The notes under the pieces are model-generated. The model made no database searches and was not told the origin of the DNA. It saw only the letters and a list, made by a program, of their open reading frames with translations. This document shows positions 7,894-17,290 of a stretch of 64,000 nucleotides of DNA, one piece after another. The DNA comes from Streptomyces sp. NBC_00287 (lineage in GTDB: Bacteria > Actinomycetota > Actinomycetes > Streptomycetales > Streptomycetaceae), in NCBI RefSeq assembly GCF_036173105.1, contig NZ_CP108053.1, positions 7,192,001-7,256,000 of the forward strand, read 5' to 3'. Every line of letters begins with the position of its first letter. Within the stretch, counting starts at the first letter, position 1. The position numbers were made by a program, and so were the translations under genes.

Positions 7894-9101
7894 GGGACGA
7901 GGCGCACATCGCGTTCTTTGCCCTGCCCGGACACGGGCATGTGAACCCGGCCCTCGGTGTAGCGGAGGAGCTGACGCGGCGAGGTCACCGGGTGAGCTTC
8001 GCCACGACCGACCGGTTCGCCGCCGCGGTGGCCGAGACGGGCGCCGCGCCCCTGCGCTACGAGTCCACCATGGACGGGCTGCCGGCCAAGGACAGCGCCG
8101 CGGACCGCCCGGACCGCTTCGGCAGCGACGACCTCGCGAGGGTGCTGCGCGATCTGCTCCGCGAGACCCTGGCCGTACTCGCCCCGCTGGACCGGGCGTT
8201 CGCACAGGACCGGCCCGATCTGGTGGTCTACGACGATCCGTCCGGGTGGGCGGCCCGGTTGATCGCGGCGCGGCGCGGCATTCCGGCGCTGCCCTACCGG
8301 ACCACCTTCGCCGCGAGTGCCGACTGGTCGCTCGCGGGAGAGCGGACCGAGGTCGATCCGCTGCACCCGGAGATCATGCGGGTGTTCCACGGCATCGCCA
8401 AGCTGTTGGACCGGGTGAAGGTTCCCTTCGGACCCAAGGAGCTGATGACCGGCAGCGAGTCCGGTCCGGCGCTGGTGTTCCTGCCGCGCGAGTTCCAGTT
8501 CAAGGGCGAGACGTTCGGCGACGACGTCCATTTCGTCGGGCCCTGCCTCGGGCGGCGGGCGTCGGACGGGGAGTGGAGTCGCAAGGGTGAACGGCCGCTG
8601 GCTTACGTGTCGTTGGGCACGATCCACAATGACGATCTGGGGTTCTTCCAGACGTGTGTGGACGCCTTCGCGGATCTTCCGTGGGATGTGGTGATGGCGG
8701 TCGGGGACCGAATCGACCCGGCCCTGCTGTCGGGCGTCCCCGGGCATGTGGAGGTCCATGCCCATGTGCCGCAGCTTCAAGTGCTGCGGCAGGCCGATCT
8801 GTTCGTGACGCATGCGGGGATGGGCAGTGTGATGGAATCGCTGTCCTTCGGGGTGCCGATGGTGGCCATTCCGCAGATGAGTGAGCAGCGGGCCAATGCC
8901 GACCGGTTGGCCGAGCTGGGGCTCGGAGTCATGCTGCATCGCACCGCGGTCACAGCTGAGTCGTTGCGGGATGCGGCCGTCAGCGTGCTCAGCGACCCCT
9001 CCTACGCCGCGCGCGTCCTGGCGATGCGGGAGCACATCCAGCAGGCGGGCGGGGCACCCGCCGCGGCCGATGTCATCGAATCCCTGCTGGACTCCCCGTG
9101 A
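7890..9101 (+). CDS. GT1-family glycosyltransferase, sister copy 2
   Basis: The 403-residue GT-B enzyme opens with FALPGHGHVNPALG, keeping the catalytic His, and has the same donor loop as its upstream sister (VTHAGMGSVMES). The N-terminal half differs clearly from the sister, indicating a different acceptor position or substrate. A GTG start overlaps the sister's stop codon, and its own stop overlaps the following P450 start, so translation is coupled through all three genes. The dTDP-sugar genes of the same operon are the likely donor supply. Confidence 0.88.
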   Translation: MRDEAHIAFFALPGHGHVNPALGVAEELTRRGHRVSFATTDRFAAAVAETGAAPLRYESTMDGLPAKDSAADRPDRFGSDDLARVLRDLLRETLAVLAPLDRAFAQDRPDLVVYDDPSGWAARLIAARRGIPALPYRTTFAASADWSLAGERTEVDPLHPEIMRVFHGIAKLLDRVKVPFGPKELMTGSESGPALVFLPREFQFKGETFGDDVHFVGPCLGRRASDGEWSRKGERPLAYVSLGTIHNDDLGFFQTCVDAFADLPWDVVMAVGDRIDPALLSGVPGHVEVHAHVPQLQVLRQADLFVTHAGMGSVMESLSFGVPMVAIPQMSEQRANADRLAELGLGVMLHRTAVTAESLRDAAVSVLSDPSYAARVLAMREHIQQAGGAPAAADVIESLLDSP

Positions 9102-10327
9102 GCCGGCCGACCGAGATCGACACCCCCTCCTTCTTCGCCGATCAGCACGGCTACTACGCCGACTTGAGGCAGACCCCGGGCCCACGGCTCGTCCGCAACC
9201 CCCAGGGCCTCGCCTACTGGCTGATCACCCGGCACGCCGAGGCCAAGGCGGTCCTGCTCGACCCCCGTTTCTCCAAGGACCCCCGGCTCGCCGAACAGGC
9301 GCTGAGCGCCGCCGGGTACGGGATCTCGGGCGCGGACAGCTTCTTCCTCCCCCTGGTCAACAGCGACCCCCCGGACCACACGCGGCTACGGCGGCTGGTC
9401 TCCGGGGCGTTCACCCCGCGCCGGGTCGAGGAGCTCAGGCCGCGAGTGGAGAAGCTCACCCATGAACTCCTCGACGCCGTCCCGGACGAGAACGACGTCG
9501 ACCTCATGACGGCCCTGGCCTTCCCGCTGCCGGTCCTGGTGATCAGCGAGCTGCTGGGCGTGCCGCACGGCAGTCGGGGCGCGCTGCTGACCTGGGCCAC
9601 CCGGATGCTCACGGTGTCCGGCTCCGGAACGGGCCCCGCGGAGCGCACACGCAGGCTCCACCGCTGGTTCGCCTCCCTCGTGGCCGCGAAACGCCCGCAC
9701 GTCCGCGCCGACCTGCCCCAGGACGAGCAACCCGACCTGCTCGCCGCCCTCGTGGTGGCACACGACCAGGGGCAGCGGCTCAGCGACGAGGAACTGGTCG
9801 GCCTGCTGGTGCTGTTGCTCGTCGCCGGCCACGAGACCACGACGGGGATGATCGGCAACGCCGTCGACGCGCTGCTGCGCCATCCGGACCAGCTCGCGCT
9901 GCTGCGCCGCCGCCCGGAACTGGTGCCCTCGGCCGTGGACGAACTGCTCCGCTACGAGGCGTCGTTGGCGCGGACCACGCTGCGCGTGGCACGGGAGGAC
10001 GTGGAGGTCGCCGGCACCGTCATCCCGGCGGGCAGTGTGGTCAGCGTCGCCCTGTCGGCCGCCAACAGGGACCCGGACGTTTTCCCCGAGCCCGACCGGC
10101 TCGACCTCACCCGCGCCCGCGGCCCCCATCTCTCCTTCGGCCACGGGATCCACTTCTGCCTGGGCGCACCGCTGGCCCGGCTCCAGACGGAGACCGTGCT
10201 CGCCGTACTGCTGCACCGCTGTCCGCAACTGGCCGCGGCCGATCCGCACGCGCCGCAACTGTGGCGGCCCGTCGGCGATATGCGCGGGCTGCTGACGCTG
10301 CCCGTACGGCTGCGTCCCGCCGCCTGA
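9098..10327 (+). CDS. Cytochrome P450
   Basis: This 409-residue soluble bacterial P450 has the I-helix oxygen-binding motif LLVAGHETTTG, the ExxR motif in VDELLRYE, and the heme-Cys loop FGHGIHFCLGAPLARL. It uses a GTG start overlapping the previous stop. P450s in RiPP clusters hydroxylate side chains, for example to make the attachment point for a sugar, or perform oxidative crosslinks. Its place between glycosyltransferases and the exporter supports a tailoring role. No ferredoxin gene is nearby, so reducing partners must come from elsewhere. Confidence 0.9.
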   Translation: MSRPTEIDTPSFFADQHGYYADLRQTPGPRLVRNPQGLAYWLITRHAEAKAVLLDPRFSKDPRLAEQALSAAGYGISGADSFFLPLVNSDPPDHTRLRRLVSGAFTPRRVEELRPRVEKLTHELLDAVPDENDVDLMTALAFPLPVLVISELLGVPHGSRGALLTWATRMLTVSGSGTGPAERTRRLHRWFASLVAAKRPHVRADLPQDEQPDLLAALVVAHDQGQRLSDEELVGLLVLLLVAGHETTTGMIGNAVDALLRHPDQLALLRRRPELVPSAVDELLRYEASLARTTLRVAREDVEVAGTVIPAGSVVSVALSAANRDPDVFPEPDRLDLTRARGPHLSFGHGIHFCLGAPLARLQTETVLAVLLHRCPQLAAADPHAPQLWRPVGDMRGLLTLPVRLRPAA

Positions 10328-10362
10328 CCGCCCCGCATCGAACCGTCCATCGAGGAGAACCC

Positions 10363-11355
10363 GTGCCCCCACCACCTCTCGACGCCGCCGCGATCGAGGT
10401 GCGCGGTCTGCGCAAACGGTTCGGGACGACAGCCGCGCTGGGCGGAGTCGACCTCACCGTCGAACCCGGCACCGTCTGTGGGCTGCTCGGGCCCAACGGA
10501 GCGGGGAAGACCACGATGGTCCGGATCCTGGCCACCCTGTCGCTCCCGGACGGCGGTGTGGCCCGCGTCGCCGGGCACGATGTCGTCCAGCAGCCCGCCC
10601 GGGTGCGCGGAAGCATCGCGCTGACGGGACAGTACGCCTCGGTCGACGAGGTGATCAGCGGCCGCGACAACCTGGAGATGTTCGCCCGTCTGTACCGGAT
10701 GCGCGGACCCGCCGTACGGCGAAGGGCCGAGGAGCTGCTGGAGCGGTTCGGTCTGCGGGACGCGGCGCACCGGCCGGTGCGGACGTACTCCGGCGGTATG
10801 CGGCGACGGCTCGATCTCGCCGTCTCTCTCGTCGTCCCGCCCGGCGTGATCTTCCTCGACGAGCCGACGACAGGGCTCGATCCACAGAGCCGTATCGGGC
10901 TCTGGGAGAGCGTGCGGGAGCTGGTGCGGGCCGGTACCACCGTCCTGCTCACCACGCAGTACCTGGACGAGGCGGACCAACTCGCCGACCGGATCGCCGT
11001 CCTGGCCGATCCGGACGGCACCGGAGGCCGGATCGTCGCCGAGGGCACGCCCTTCGAGCTGAAGTCCGCGCTCGGCGGCGAGTCCATCGACCTCACGGTC
11101 CGCCACGCCCAACAGCTCGGTTGTGCCGTCGAGATCCTGACCCGCGCGGGCGGCCGGTCCCCCGCGACCGGTGACGATCCACGCCGGGTGACCCTGGCCG
11201 TCGGCGCCGACACGATGTCCGGTACGGCCTTACTCGCCGCCGTACTGGGCGAGTTGGAGGCCGCGGGGATCGCCGTAGAAGATCTCGCCCTGCGGCGCCC
11301 GACCCTGGACGAGGTCTTCCTCAATCTCATGAACCGGCAGCGGGAGGCCGTGTGA
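10363..11355 (+). CDS. ABC transporter ATP-binding protein (DrrA-like)
   Basis: The 330-residue ATPase has Walker A GPNGAGKTT, signature YSGGMRRRLDLA and Walker B FLDEPTTGLDPQSR, then the extra C-terminal domain typical of the daunorubicin-resistance DrrA group. It pairs with the permease that overlaps its stop codon and should export the finished product and confer self-resistance. The GTG start follows a GAGGAG site. It contains one TTA leucine codon at 11230, which is rare in Streptomyces and makes full translation dependent on the bldA tRNA. Export capacity may therefore be delayed until development. Confidence 0.9.
   Translation: MPPPPLDAAAIEVRGLRKRFGTTAALGGVDLTVEPGTVCGLLGPNGAGKTTMVRILATLSLPDGGVARVAGHDVVQQPARVRGSIALTGQYASVDEVISGRDNLEMFARLYRMRGPAVRRRAEELLERFGLRDAAHRPVRTYSGGMRRRLDLAVSLVVPPGVIFLDEPTTGLDPQSRIGLWESVRELVRAGTTVLLTTQYLDEADQLADRIAVLADPDGTGGRIVAEGTPFELKSALGGESIDLTVRHAQQLGCAVEILTRAGGRSPATGDDPRRVTLAVGADTMSGTALLAAVLGELEAAGIAVEDLALRRPTLDEVFLNLMNRQREAV
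11230..11232 (+). promoter_or_regulatory. In-frame TTA codon in exporter ATPase
   Basis: The codon lies in the stretch GTALLAAVL and is one of only two in-frame TTA codons I found in the two biosynthetic blocks. In Streptomyces, TTA is read only by the developmentally controlled bldA tRNA. Confidence 0.8.
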
Positions 11356-12188
11356 ACACGCCCTTGCCGCCGACCGCCTGGACCACCTCCGACGAACCCC
11401 CGCTCTCGCGGCTGCGCTGGGCCGCCGGCGATGCGGCGACCGTGGCCCGGCGCTATCTGATCCATCTGCGCAGCGCCCCGGAACGGGCCGCCATGGCACT
11501 GGTGATCCCGCTGCTCTTCACCCTGCTCTTCGTCTATGTGCTCGGCAGCAATATGCGGCCGCCGGGCGGTGGTTCGTACGTCGACTTCCTGGTGCCGGGC
11601 ATGCTGGCGCAGATGGCGGTGTTCGGCATCGCGGCGAGCGCGGCCGTGGTGGCCGAGGACAAGGAGCGAGGGGTCACCGACCGCTTCCACTCCCTGCCCA
11701 TGAGCCGTACGGGCGTGCCCGTCGGGCAGTCGCTGGCCGAGTGTCTGGGCGGGGTCATCACGCTTGTGGTGATGGCGGGTTGTGGGCTTCTGGTCGGCTG
11801 GCGTCCGACGGGGGTGGTCGCGGGGCTCGCCCTGCTGCTGCTCGTCCGCTACGCGTTCAGCTGGCTGGGGATGTGGATCGGTCTGGTCATGCCCTCGCGG
11901 TCGGCCACGGATTTCGTCGGGATGCTGATGTTCCCGCTGACCATGATCTCCAACATCTTCGTCCCCACCGAGGGGCTGCCGGCCGGGCTGCGCCTGGTCG
12001 CCGACTGGAATCCGGTGAGCGCGGTGGTGTCGGCCGTACGGGAGCTGTTCGGCAACCCCGTCGCCGTACCCGCCGACGCCGCCTGGCCGATCGCGCACCC
12101 GGTGGTCGCCACGCTCGGCTGGTGCCTGCTGCTGCTCGTGGTCTTCGGCCCGCTGACGGTGGCCGCGTTCCGCGCGCCGAAGCACTGA
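11352..12188 (+). CDS. ABC-2 type transporter permease (DrrB-like)
   Basis: The 278-residue membrane protein has about six hydrophobic spans. They start near residues 48-66 (MALVIPLLFTLLFVYVLG) and include FLVPGMLAQMAVFGIAASAA, typical of ABC-2 permeases of the drug-export DrrB family. The GTG start overlaps the stop of the ATPase gene. Together the two form a heteromeric exporter in the cytoplasmic membrane, most likely for the glycosylated peptide made by this operon. Confidence 0.88.
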   Translation: MNTPLPPTAWTTSDEPPLSRLRWAAGDAATVARRYLIHLRSAPERAAMALVIPLLFTLLFVYVLGSNMRPPGGGSYVDFLVPGMLAQMAVFGIAASAAVVAEDKERGVTDRFHSLPMSRTGVPVGQSLAECLGGVITLVVMAGCGLLVGWRPTGVVAGLALLLLVRYAFSWLGMWIGLVMPSRSATDFVGMLMFPLTMISNIFVPTEGLPAGLRLVADWNPVSAVVSAVRELFGNPVAVPADAAWPIAHPVVATLGWCLLLLVVFGPLTVAAFRAPKH

Positions 12189-12204
12189 CACCGAAAGGAG
12201 CCTT

Positions 12205-13272
12205 GTGAAAGCCCTCGTGCTGGCGGGCGGCGCGGGCACGCGACTGCGCCCGATCACCCACACCTCCGCCAAACAGCTCGTCCCCATCGCCAACAAGCCT
12301 GTGCTTTTCTACGGCCTGGAGGCCATCGCCGATGCCGGGATCAAGGACGTCGGTGTGGTCGTCGGCGACACCGCCGACGAGATCCGTCGTGCCGTCGGCG
12401 ACGGCTCCGACTTCGGGCTGCGCGTGACCTATATCCCGCAGTCCCGGCCGCTTGGGCTCGCCCACGCCGTCGTGATCGCGCGGGAATTCCTCGGCGACGA
12501 CGACTTTCTGATGTATCTCGGCGACAACTTCATTGTCGGGGGCATCGCGTCGCTGCTGGACGAGTTCCGTGCACAACGGCCGGACGTCCAGCTCATGTTG
12601 ACCAGGGTTCCGAACCCGAGCGCGTTCGGCGTCGCCACGCTCTCCGCCGACGGTCGGGTCACGGACCTCGTGGAGAAGCCGGAGCGGCCCGCGAGCGATC
12701 TCGCCATCGTCGGCGCCTATCTGTTCACCCCCGCGGTCCACGCGGCCGTCAGCTCCATCGCCCCCTCCGACCGGGGGGAACTGGAGATCACCGACGCGCT
12801 GCGCCTGATGCTCGCCCAGGGCCGGGACATCCGGCCGACGGTGATCACCGGCTACTGGAAGGACGCCGGCACCGTCGCCGACATGCTGGAGGCCAACCGC
12901 AGCGTCCTGGAGGTGCTCGAACCCGCGGTCGAGGGCACCGTCAGCGCCGACAGCGAACTCGTCGGAAGGGTACGGGTGTGCGCGGGCGCAGTGGTGCGCG
13001 GTTCCCGGATCGTCGGTCCGGCCCTGATCGGTGCGGGGTCGGTCGTCGTCAACTCCTATGTGGGGCCCTCGACTTCGATCGCCGAGAACTGCCGGGTCGA
13101 GGACAGCGAGATCGAGTTCTCCATCGTGCTGAACAACGCGTCCATCAGCGGGGTCCGCCGTATCGACGCCTCCCTCATCGGCTGCCATGTCCAGGTGGCG
13201 CCCGCGCCCCGCGTTCCCACGTCCCACCAACTGGTACTGGGCGACCACAGCACGGTACGGATCGCCTCATGA
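12205..13272 (+). CDS. Glucose-1-phosphate thymidylyltransferase, long StrD type
   Basis: The 355-residue nucleotidyltransferase begins MKALVLAGGAGTRLRPIT, the nucleotide-binding signature, and has VEKPERP and a C-terminal part rich in hexapeptide-like repeats (VRVCAGAVVRGSRIVG). That extra half distinguishes the longer StrD-like form used in secondary metabolism from the short RmlA form. It should make dTDP-glucose from glucose-1-phosphate and dTTP. The GTG start follows AAAGGAG. The stop overlaps the 4,6-dehydratase start, so the two steps are coupled to supply dTDP-4-keto-6-deoxyglucose. Confidence 0.92.
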   Translation: MKALVLAGGAGTRLRPITHTSAKQLVPIANKPVLFYGLEAIADAGIKDVGVVVGDTADEIRRAVGDGSDFGLRVTYIPQSRPLGLAHAVVIAREFLGDDDFLMYLGDNFIVGGIASLLDEFRAQRPDVQLMLTRVPNPSAFGVATLSADGRVTDLVEKPERPASDLAIVGAYLFTPAVHAAVSSIAPSDRGELEITDALRLMLAQGRDIRPTVITGYWKDAGTVADMLEANRSVLEVLEPAVEGTVSADSELVGRVRVCAGAVVRGSRIVGPALIGAGSVVVNSYVGPSTSIAENCRVEDSEIEFSIVLNNASISGVRRIDASLIGCHVQVAPAPRVPTSHQLVLGDHSTVRIAS

Positions 13273-14234
13273 CGCACTTCCTTGTCACCGGAGCGGCCGG
13301 TTTCATCGGCTCCCACTACGTTCGCGATCTCCTCGGCGGACCTGAGGACATCGAGGTCACCGTCCTGGACGCGCTGACCTACGCCGGGGACCCGGCGAAC
13401 CTCGCGCCGGTGCTGGGCGACCCGAGACTGCGGTTCGTGCACGGGGACATCGCCGACGCCGCGCTCGTCCAGAAGCTGCTGGCACCCGGCTCGGTAGTGG
13501 TCAACTTCGCCGCCGAGAGCCACGTCGACCGTTCCATCGCCGCCGCCGACGCCTTCGTACGCACCAATGTCCTGGGCACCCAGGTCCTGCTCGACGCGGC
13601 GCTGACGGCCGGCGCCCGGTGCTTTGTGCAGGTGTCGACGGACGAGGTGTACGGCTCCATCGAGGAGGGCTCCTGGACCGAGGAGGCCCCCGTCCGGCCG
13701 AACTCCCCGTACGCCGCCACGAAGGCCTCCGCCGACCTGCTGGCCCTCGCCTACGCCCGAACCCACGGGCTCGACGTACGGATCACCAGGTGCAGCAACA
13801 ACTACGGGCCGGGGCAGCACCCGGAGAAACTGATTCCGCGGTTTGTGACGCTGCTGCTCGCCGGAGAGACCGTGCCGTTGTACGGCGACGGCGGCAACGT
13901 CCGCGACTGGCTGCATGTCTCCGACCACTGCCGGGCCATCCGGCTCGTCCTCGAACGCGGCGCGCCCGGCGAGGTCTACAACGTGGGCGGCGGCACCCAG
14001 TTGACCAACCGGGAGCTGACCGGGCTGCTGCTCAACGCCTGTGGTGCCGACTGGAGTTCGGTGCGCCCGGTCGCGGACCGCAAGGGGCACGACCGCCGCT
14101 ACTGCGTGGACGACTCCAAGCTCAGGCGCCTCGGGTACCGGCCCCAAGTGCCCTTCGCGCAGGGGCTCGCGGACACCGTCGACCGGTACCGCCTCTCCAT
14201 CGATCACCCTTTGACAAGCCCGACAAGGAAGTAG
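13269..14234 (+). CDS. dTDP-glucose 4,6-dehydratase
   Basis: The 321-residue extended SDR has the NAD motif VTGAAGFIGSHYV, the active pair Tyr-x3-Lys in SPYAATKASADLL, and the substrate segment NNYGPGQHPEKLIP typical of RmlB-like dehydratases. It turns dTDP-glucose into dTDP-4-keto-6-deoxyglucose. No 2,3-dehydratase, aminotransferase or 3,5-epimerase gene is visible in the window. Together with the distant ketoreductase-like gene of the minus operon, a simple 6-deoxyhexose such as 6-deoxyglucose or its 4-epimer is the most economical prediction. Confidence 0.92.
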   Translation: MTHFLVTGAAGFIGSHYVRDLLGGPEDIEVTVLDALTYAGDPANLAPVLGDPRLRFVHGDIADAALVQKLLAPGSVVVNFAAESHVDRSIAAADAFVRTNVLGTQVLLDAALTAGARCFVQVSTDEVYGSIEEGSWTEEAPVRPNSPYAATKASADLLALAYARTHGLDVRITRCSNNYGPGQHPEKLIPRFVTLLLAGETVPLYGDGGNVRDWLHVSDHCRAIRLVLERGAPGEVYNVGGGTQLTNRELTGLLLNACGADWSSVRPVADRKGHDRRYCVDDSKLRRLGYRPQVPFAQGLADTVDRYRLSIDHPLTSPTRK

Positions 14235-14240
14235 CCAGCC

Positions 14241-15398
14241 GTGCGTGTCCTGTTCGCCGTCTTTCCCGTCGCGGAGCGTGCCTTCCCCGTGGTCCCGCTC
14301 GCCTGGGCGCTCCAGAACGCGGGCCACGAGGTGCGGATCGCCACCCACCCGGACCTGGTGGACGCGGTAACCGGGGCGGGGCTCGCCGCCGTCCCCGTGG
14401 GCCGGGGCGAAGACCTCGCCGCCCTCACGGACTTCAGCCGGAACCCCGCCCTGTCCGGCCTCCCCGGCGGCGGCCTGGACGTCGGCCCGGGGGAGTGCGC
14501 CGACTGGGGGGCGAAGTGGTTCCGGACGACCCGGGTGTTCGCGGCGCAGCGGCCCCTACTGGAGGAGCTCACCGGCGTCGCCGTGCGCTCGCGGCCCGAC
14601 CTGGTCCTGTGGGACCCGTTCTGTCTCCCGGCCGCCGTCGCCGCCAGGGTCAGCGGAGCCGCCCACGCCCGGCTGCTGTGGGGACGGGACAACATCGCCT
14701 GGCTGCGAGGGCGTTCGGCACGCTACCGGGACCAGGCGGCCCCGGACGGCGGCTGGCACGAGCCGCTCGAGGAGACGATGCAGCAGCTCCTCGAACCGTA
14801 CGGACTGCCCTACGAGGAGGAACTGGTCCTCGGCCAGTGGACCGTGGACCCGATGCCACCCGGGATGCGCCTGCCCGCACGGGGCGTCCGGTACGAGAAC
14901 GTGCGCTGGGTGCCGTACGGCGGAGGACTGACCGTGCCGGAGTGGCTGCACAGGCGACCGCTGCGGCCACGGGTCTGGGTGGCACCGGACGCGACGGACC
15001 TGATCGGATCCCTGGCCGAGCCGGCCATCGAGCTGATGTCCGCCGGGGACTCGGAGCCGCAGGTCCCCTTGCCCCAGCTGCTCCCCACCTGCTCCGCCGT
15101 CGTCCACCGCGGCGGAGCCGAGCTGTTCGCCTCCGCCGCCGCGGCGGGCGTACCCCAGCTGATCGTGCCGGTGCCGACCTGGGACGAAGAGGCATCGGCC
15201 GCGCAGCTCACCCGCAAGGGAGCCGGAATCGCCGTCAGCAGGGGCGAGTTCAGCCCCGCACTGCTCCTGACACTCCTTCAGAACCCCTCCTTCCAAGAGC
15301 GGGCCACCGCCTGGCGCGAGGAGCTCGCCAGGCTTCCCGGGCCCGCGGAACTGGTCCCGGTGCTGGAGAGACTGACCAGCCATCACCAGCGGATCTGA
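14241..15398 (+). CDS. GT1-like glycosyltransferase lacking the usual catalytic His
   Basis: The 385-residue protein resembles EryCIII-type antibiotic glycosyltransferases by VVPLAWALQNAGHEVRIA and by the late segment AVVHRGGAELFASAAAAG. The position that normally holds the catalytic His before VPLAWA is occupied by Arg in AERAFPVVPLAW. The donor loop reads GGAEL rather than GGAGT. It may be inactive, use another base, or act as a partner of another glycosyltransferase. The GTG start lies six bases after the dehydratase stop, so it is co-expressed with the sugar genes. Confidence 0.75.
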   Translation: MRVLFAVFPVAERAFPVVPLAWALQNAGHEVRIATHPDLVDAVTGAGLAAVPVGRGEDLAALTDFSRNPALSGLPGGGLDVGPGECADWGAKWFRTTRVFAAQRPLLEELTGVAVRSRPDLVLWDPFCLPAAVAARVSGAAHARLLWGRDNIAWLRGRSARYRDQAAPDGGWHEPLEETMQQLLEPYGLPYEEELVLGQWTVDPMPPGMRLPARGVRYENVRWVPYGGGLTVPEWLHRRPLRPRVWVAPDATDLIGSLAEPAIELMSAGDSEPQVPLPQLLPTCSAVVHRGGAELFASAAAAGVPQLIVPVPTWDEEASAAQLTRKGAGIAVSRGEFSPALLLTLLQNPSFQERATAWREELARLPGPAELVPVLERLTSHHQRI

Positions 15399-15565
15399 GA
15401 AGCGGGCCCCCACACCAGTGGGAGACCGGGCCCTTGCGCGGCTCCACGGCGGAGGCAGGAATGCAGACTGCCGACGGACGACTGGAGGCGGGCCCGCTGA
15501 CACGATCGAGATCACGACTCGCCCGGGCAGACCGGCCCGACCAGCCGAACGCGGAGTCCTCCACC

Positions 15566-17290
15566 ATGCAGAGCACCATCGCGGCCATGCGCCCGCGCAT
15601 GAGAACTGGCGTCTTCTTCACCCCGACCCCGGAAGGGGACGGCGTCCTGCTGACCAAGGGCAGCGAAATCGTCACCTTCCAGGGCGCCTCCACCTATGCG
15701 TGGCTGGAGAAGCTCTCCCCGCATCTCGACGGCCGCCACAGCCTCGGCGACCTCACCGCGAGCATGCGGCCCGCGACGCGGGAGATGGTCGAGCGGCTCG
15801 TCGGGGCGCTGCACGACGCCGGTCTGGTGCGCGATGTCGGCGAGGACGCGGAGCACTCCCTGACGGAGCGTGAACTGGAGGAGTACGGCGCCGAGATCGC
15901 GTTCGTGGAGGCGTTCCGGGAGTCGCCGGCGCTGCGCTTCGAGCGGTATCGCCGGACGCGGTTGCTGATCGTGGGGTCGGGCTCTGTGCTTGCCGCCGCG
16001 GGGGAGGGTGCGCTGCTCACGGGCGTGGCTCAAGTGCGGACTCTGGACGCGGGGTCGCTGGACGCGACGGAGCTGCAACGGGCCGTCGAGGCCGCCGACT
16101 TGGTGCTGTATGCCGCCGACCGCGTCGATCCCGGCCTGCTGGCGACGGTCGACCTGTCGTGCGCGGAGCTCGGGCGGACTTTGATCCCCGTGACGCTCCT
16201 CGGCGAGGAGGCGTGGGTCGGGCCGGTGTGCCCGGCGGACCGTCCGGCGATGCGCTGGGGGAGTCTGTGGCGGCGGCTGGGCAGCCCGGTGGCGGACGCG
16301 CGGAGCGACTTTCTCACCGGCCCGGTTCCCGGCATTGTCGCCAACCATCTGGTGTTCCGCGCCTTTGAGTACGTCACCGGGGTCGCCGAGGAGGACACGT
16401 CGGCGGGTGGTGTCGTCCGTATCGACTTGGAGACCTTGCAGACGTCCGTTCACAGACTCCCCGCGGTGTCGGACGCAGGGGAACTCGCCGAGCGCGTGGT
16501 CGGGTTGACCGACGAGCGGCTCGGCGTGTTGGGCCCGGTGTCCGAGGGGCACTACGAGCAGTTCCCGCTGCGGGTCGTACGGGTAGCCGTTGCCGACCCC
16601 TTGAGCCCTGGTGTGTCCTTCCCGGTGTGGGGTGCGGGCGCCGACTTCGCGCAGGCCCAGGAGTCCGCCCTGCGGCACGGACTCGCGGCGTACGCCGTGC
16701 GCTCGGGGCCGGGGGCGCAGGCCCATGACGAGGCGCTTCCCGTCGGTACGGCTGCCGGGGCGACGCGGGACGCCGCCGTGGAGCGGGCGTTGCTCGACCT
16801 CTGTCTGCGCGGGCTGCTCGGGGCCGCCGTACCGGAGGAGGAGAACCCCCTGGCGCTCGACGAGCTCGAACTGACCGCCGGCGCGGGCAGGTTCCGGGAT
16901 CTGCTGCTGACCACGGGGGAGGAGCTGTCGGGGTACGCGCTCCGGGCTCCGGCCGGGGTGACCGCGTACGCCTTCCGGCTCGGTGACGCGCAGACGGGCC
17001 TGGTCGAGCGTGGCGTCGGCTTCACGCCGGACGAAGCCGCCGAATCGGGCCTCGGACGGCTGCTGTTGGCTCACCAGGCCCACAGCCACGGCCAGCGCGA
17101 GTACGCGCCGTCGGCCGCGGTCTCCCTGTGGACCTCCGCCGAGACGGAGGCCGCCCCGGAACGGTACGGCCCGCTCCTCGACGCCCTGCGCGCCGACGGC
17201 CTCGACCCCGTCGTCGTACCGCTCGACCAGGACCCGGCCGTCCACGCAGTACTGCCGCACATCGTCCGGGTGGTGCTGGGCGATGCCTGA
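15566..17290 (+). CDS. Ocin-ThiF-like leader-binding cyclodehydratase partner
   Basis: The 574-residue protein opens MQSTIAAMRPRMRTGVF and continues with a winged-helix-like leader-binding region (residues about 10-100) of the kind found in TOMM partner proteins such as TbtF. An E1/ThiF-like fold follows without the full ATP-binding residues. It should bind the precursor leader and present it to the YcaO enzyme. Another in-frame ATG at 15461 has a better-spaced GGAGG but would add 35 Arg-rich residues unlike the family start, so I used 15566. Its stop overlaps the YcaO start by eight bases, consistent with a stoichiometric complex. Confidence 0.75.
   Translation: MQSTIAAMRPRMRTGVFFTPTPEGDGVLLTKGSEIVTFQGASTYAWLEKLSPHLDGRHSLGDLTASMRPATREMVERLVGALHDAGLVRDVGEDAEHSLTERELEEYGAEIAFVEAFRESPALRFERYRRTRLLIVGSGSVLAAAGEGALLTGVAQVRTLDAGSLDATELQRAVEAADLVLYAADRVDPGLLATVDLSCAELGRTLIPVTLLGEEAWVGPVCPADRPAMRWGSLWRRLGSPVADARSDFLTGPVPGIVANHLVFRAFEYVTGVAEEDTSAGGVVRIDLETLQTSVHRLPAVSDAGELAERVVGLTDERLGVLGPVSEGHYEQFPLRVVRVAVADPLSPGVSFPVWGAGADFAQAQESALRHGLAAYAVRSGPGAQAHDEALPVGTAAGATRDAAVERALLDLCLRGLLGAAVPEEENPLALDELELTAGAGRFRDLLLTTGEELSGYALRAPAGVTAYAFRLGDAQTGLVERGVGFTPDEAAESGLGRLLLAHQAHSHGQREYAPSAAVSLWTSAETEAAPERYGPLLDALRADGLDPVVVPLDQDPAVHAVLPHIVRVVLGDA

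Noticed and set aside
10107..12296. 729-residue minus-strand frame over the ABC exporter
   Set aside because: The plus-strand genes have Walker motifs and membrane spans; the minus frame has only low-complexity sequence.
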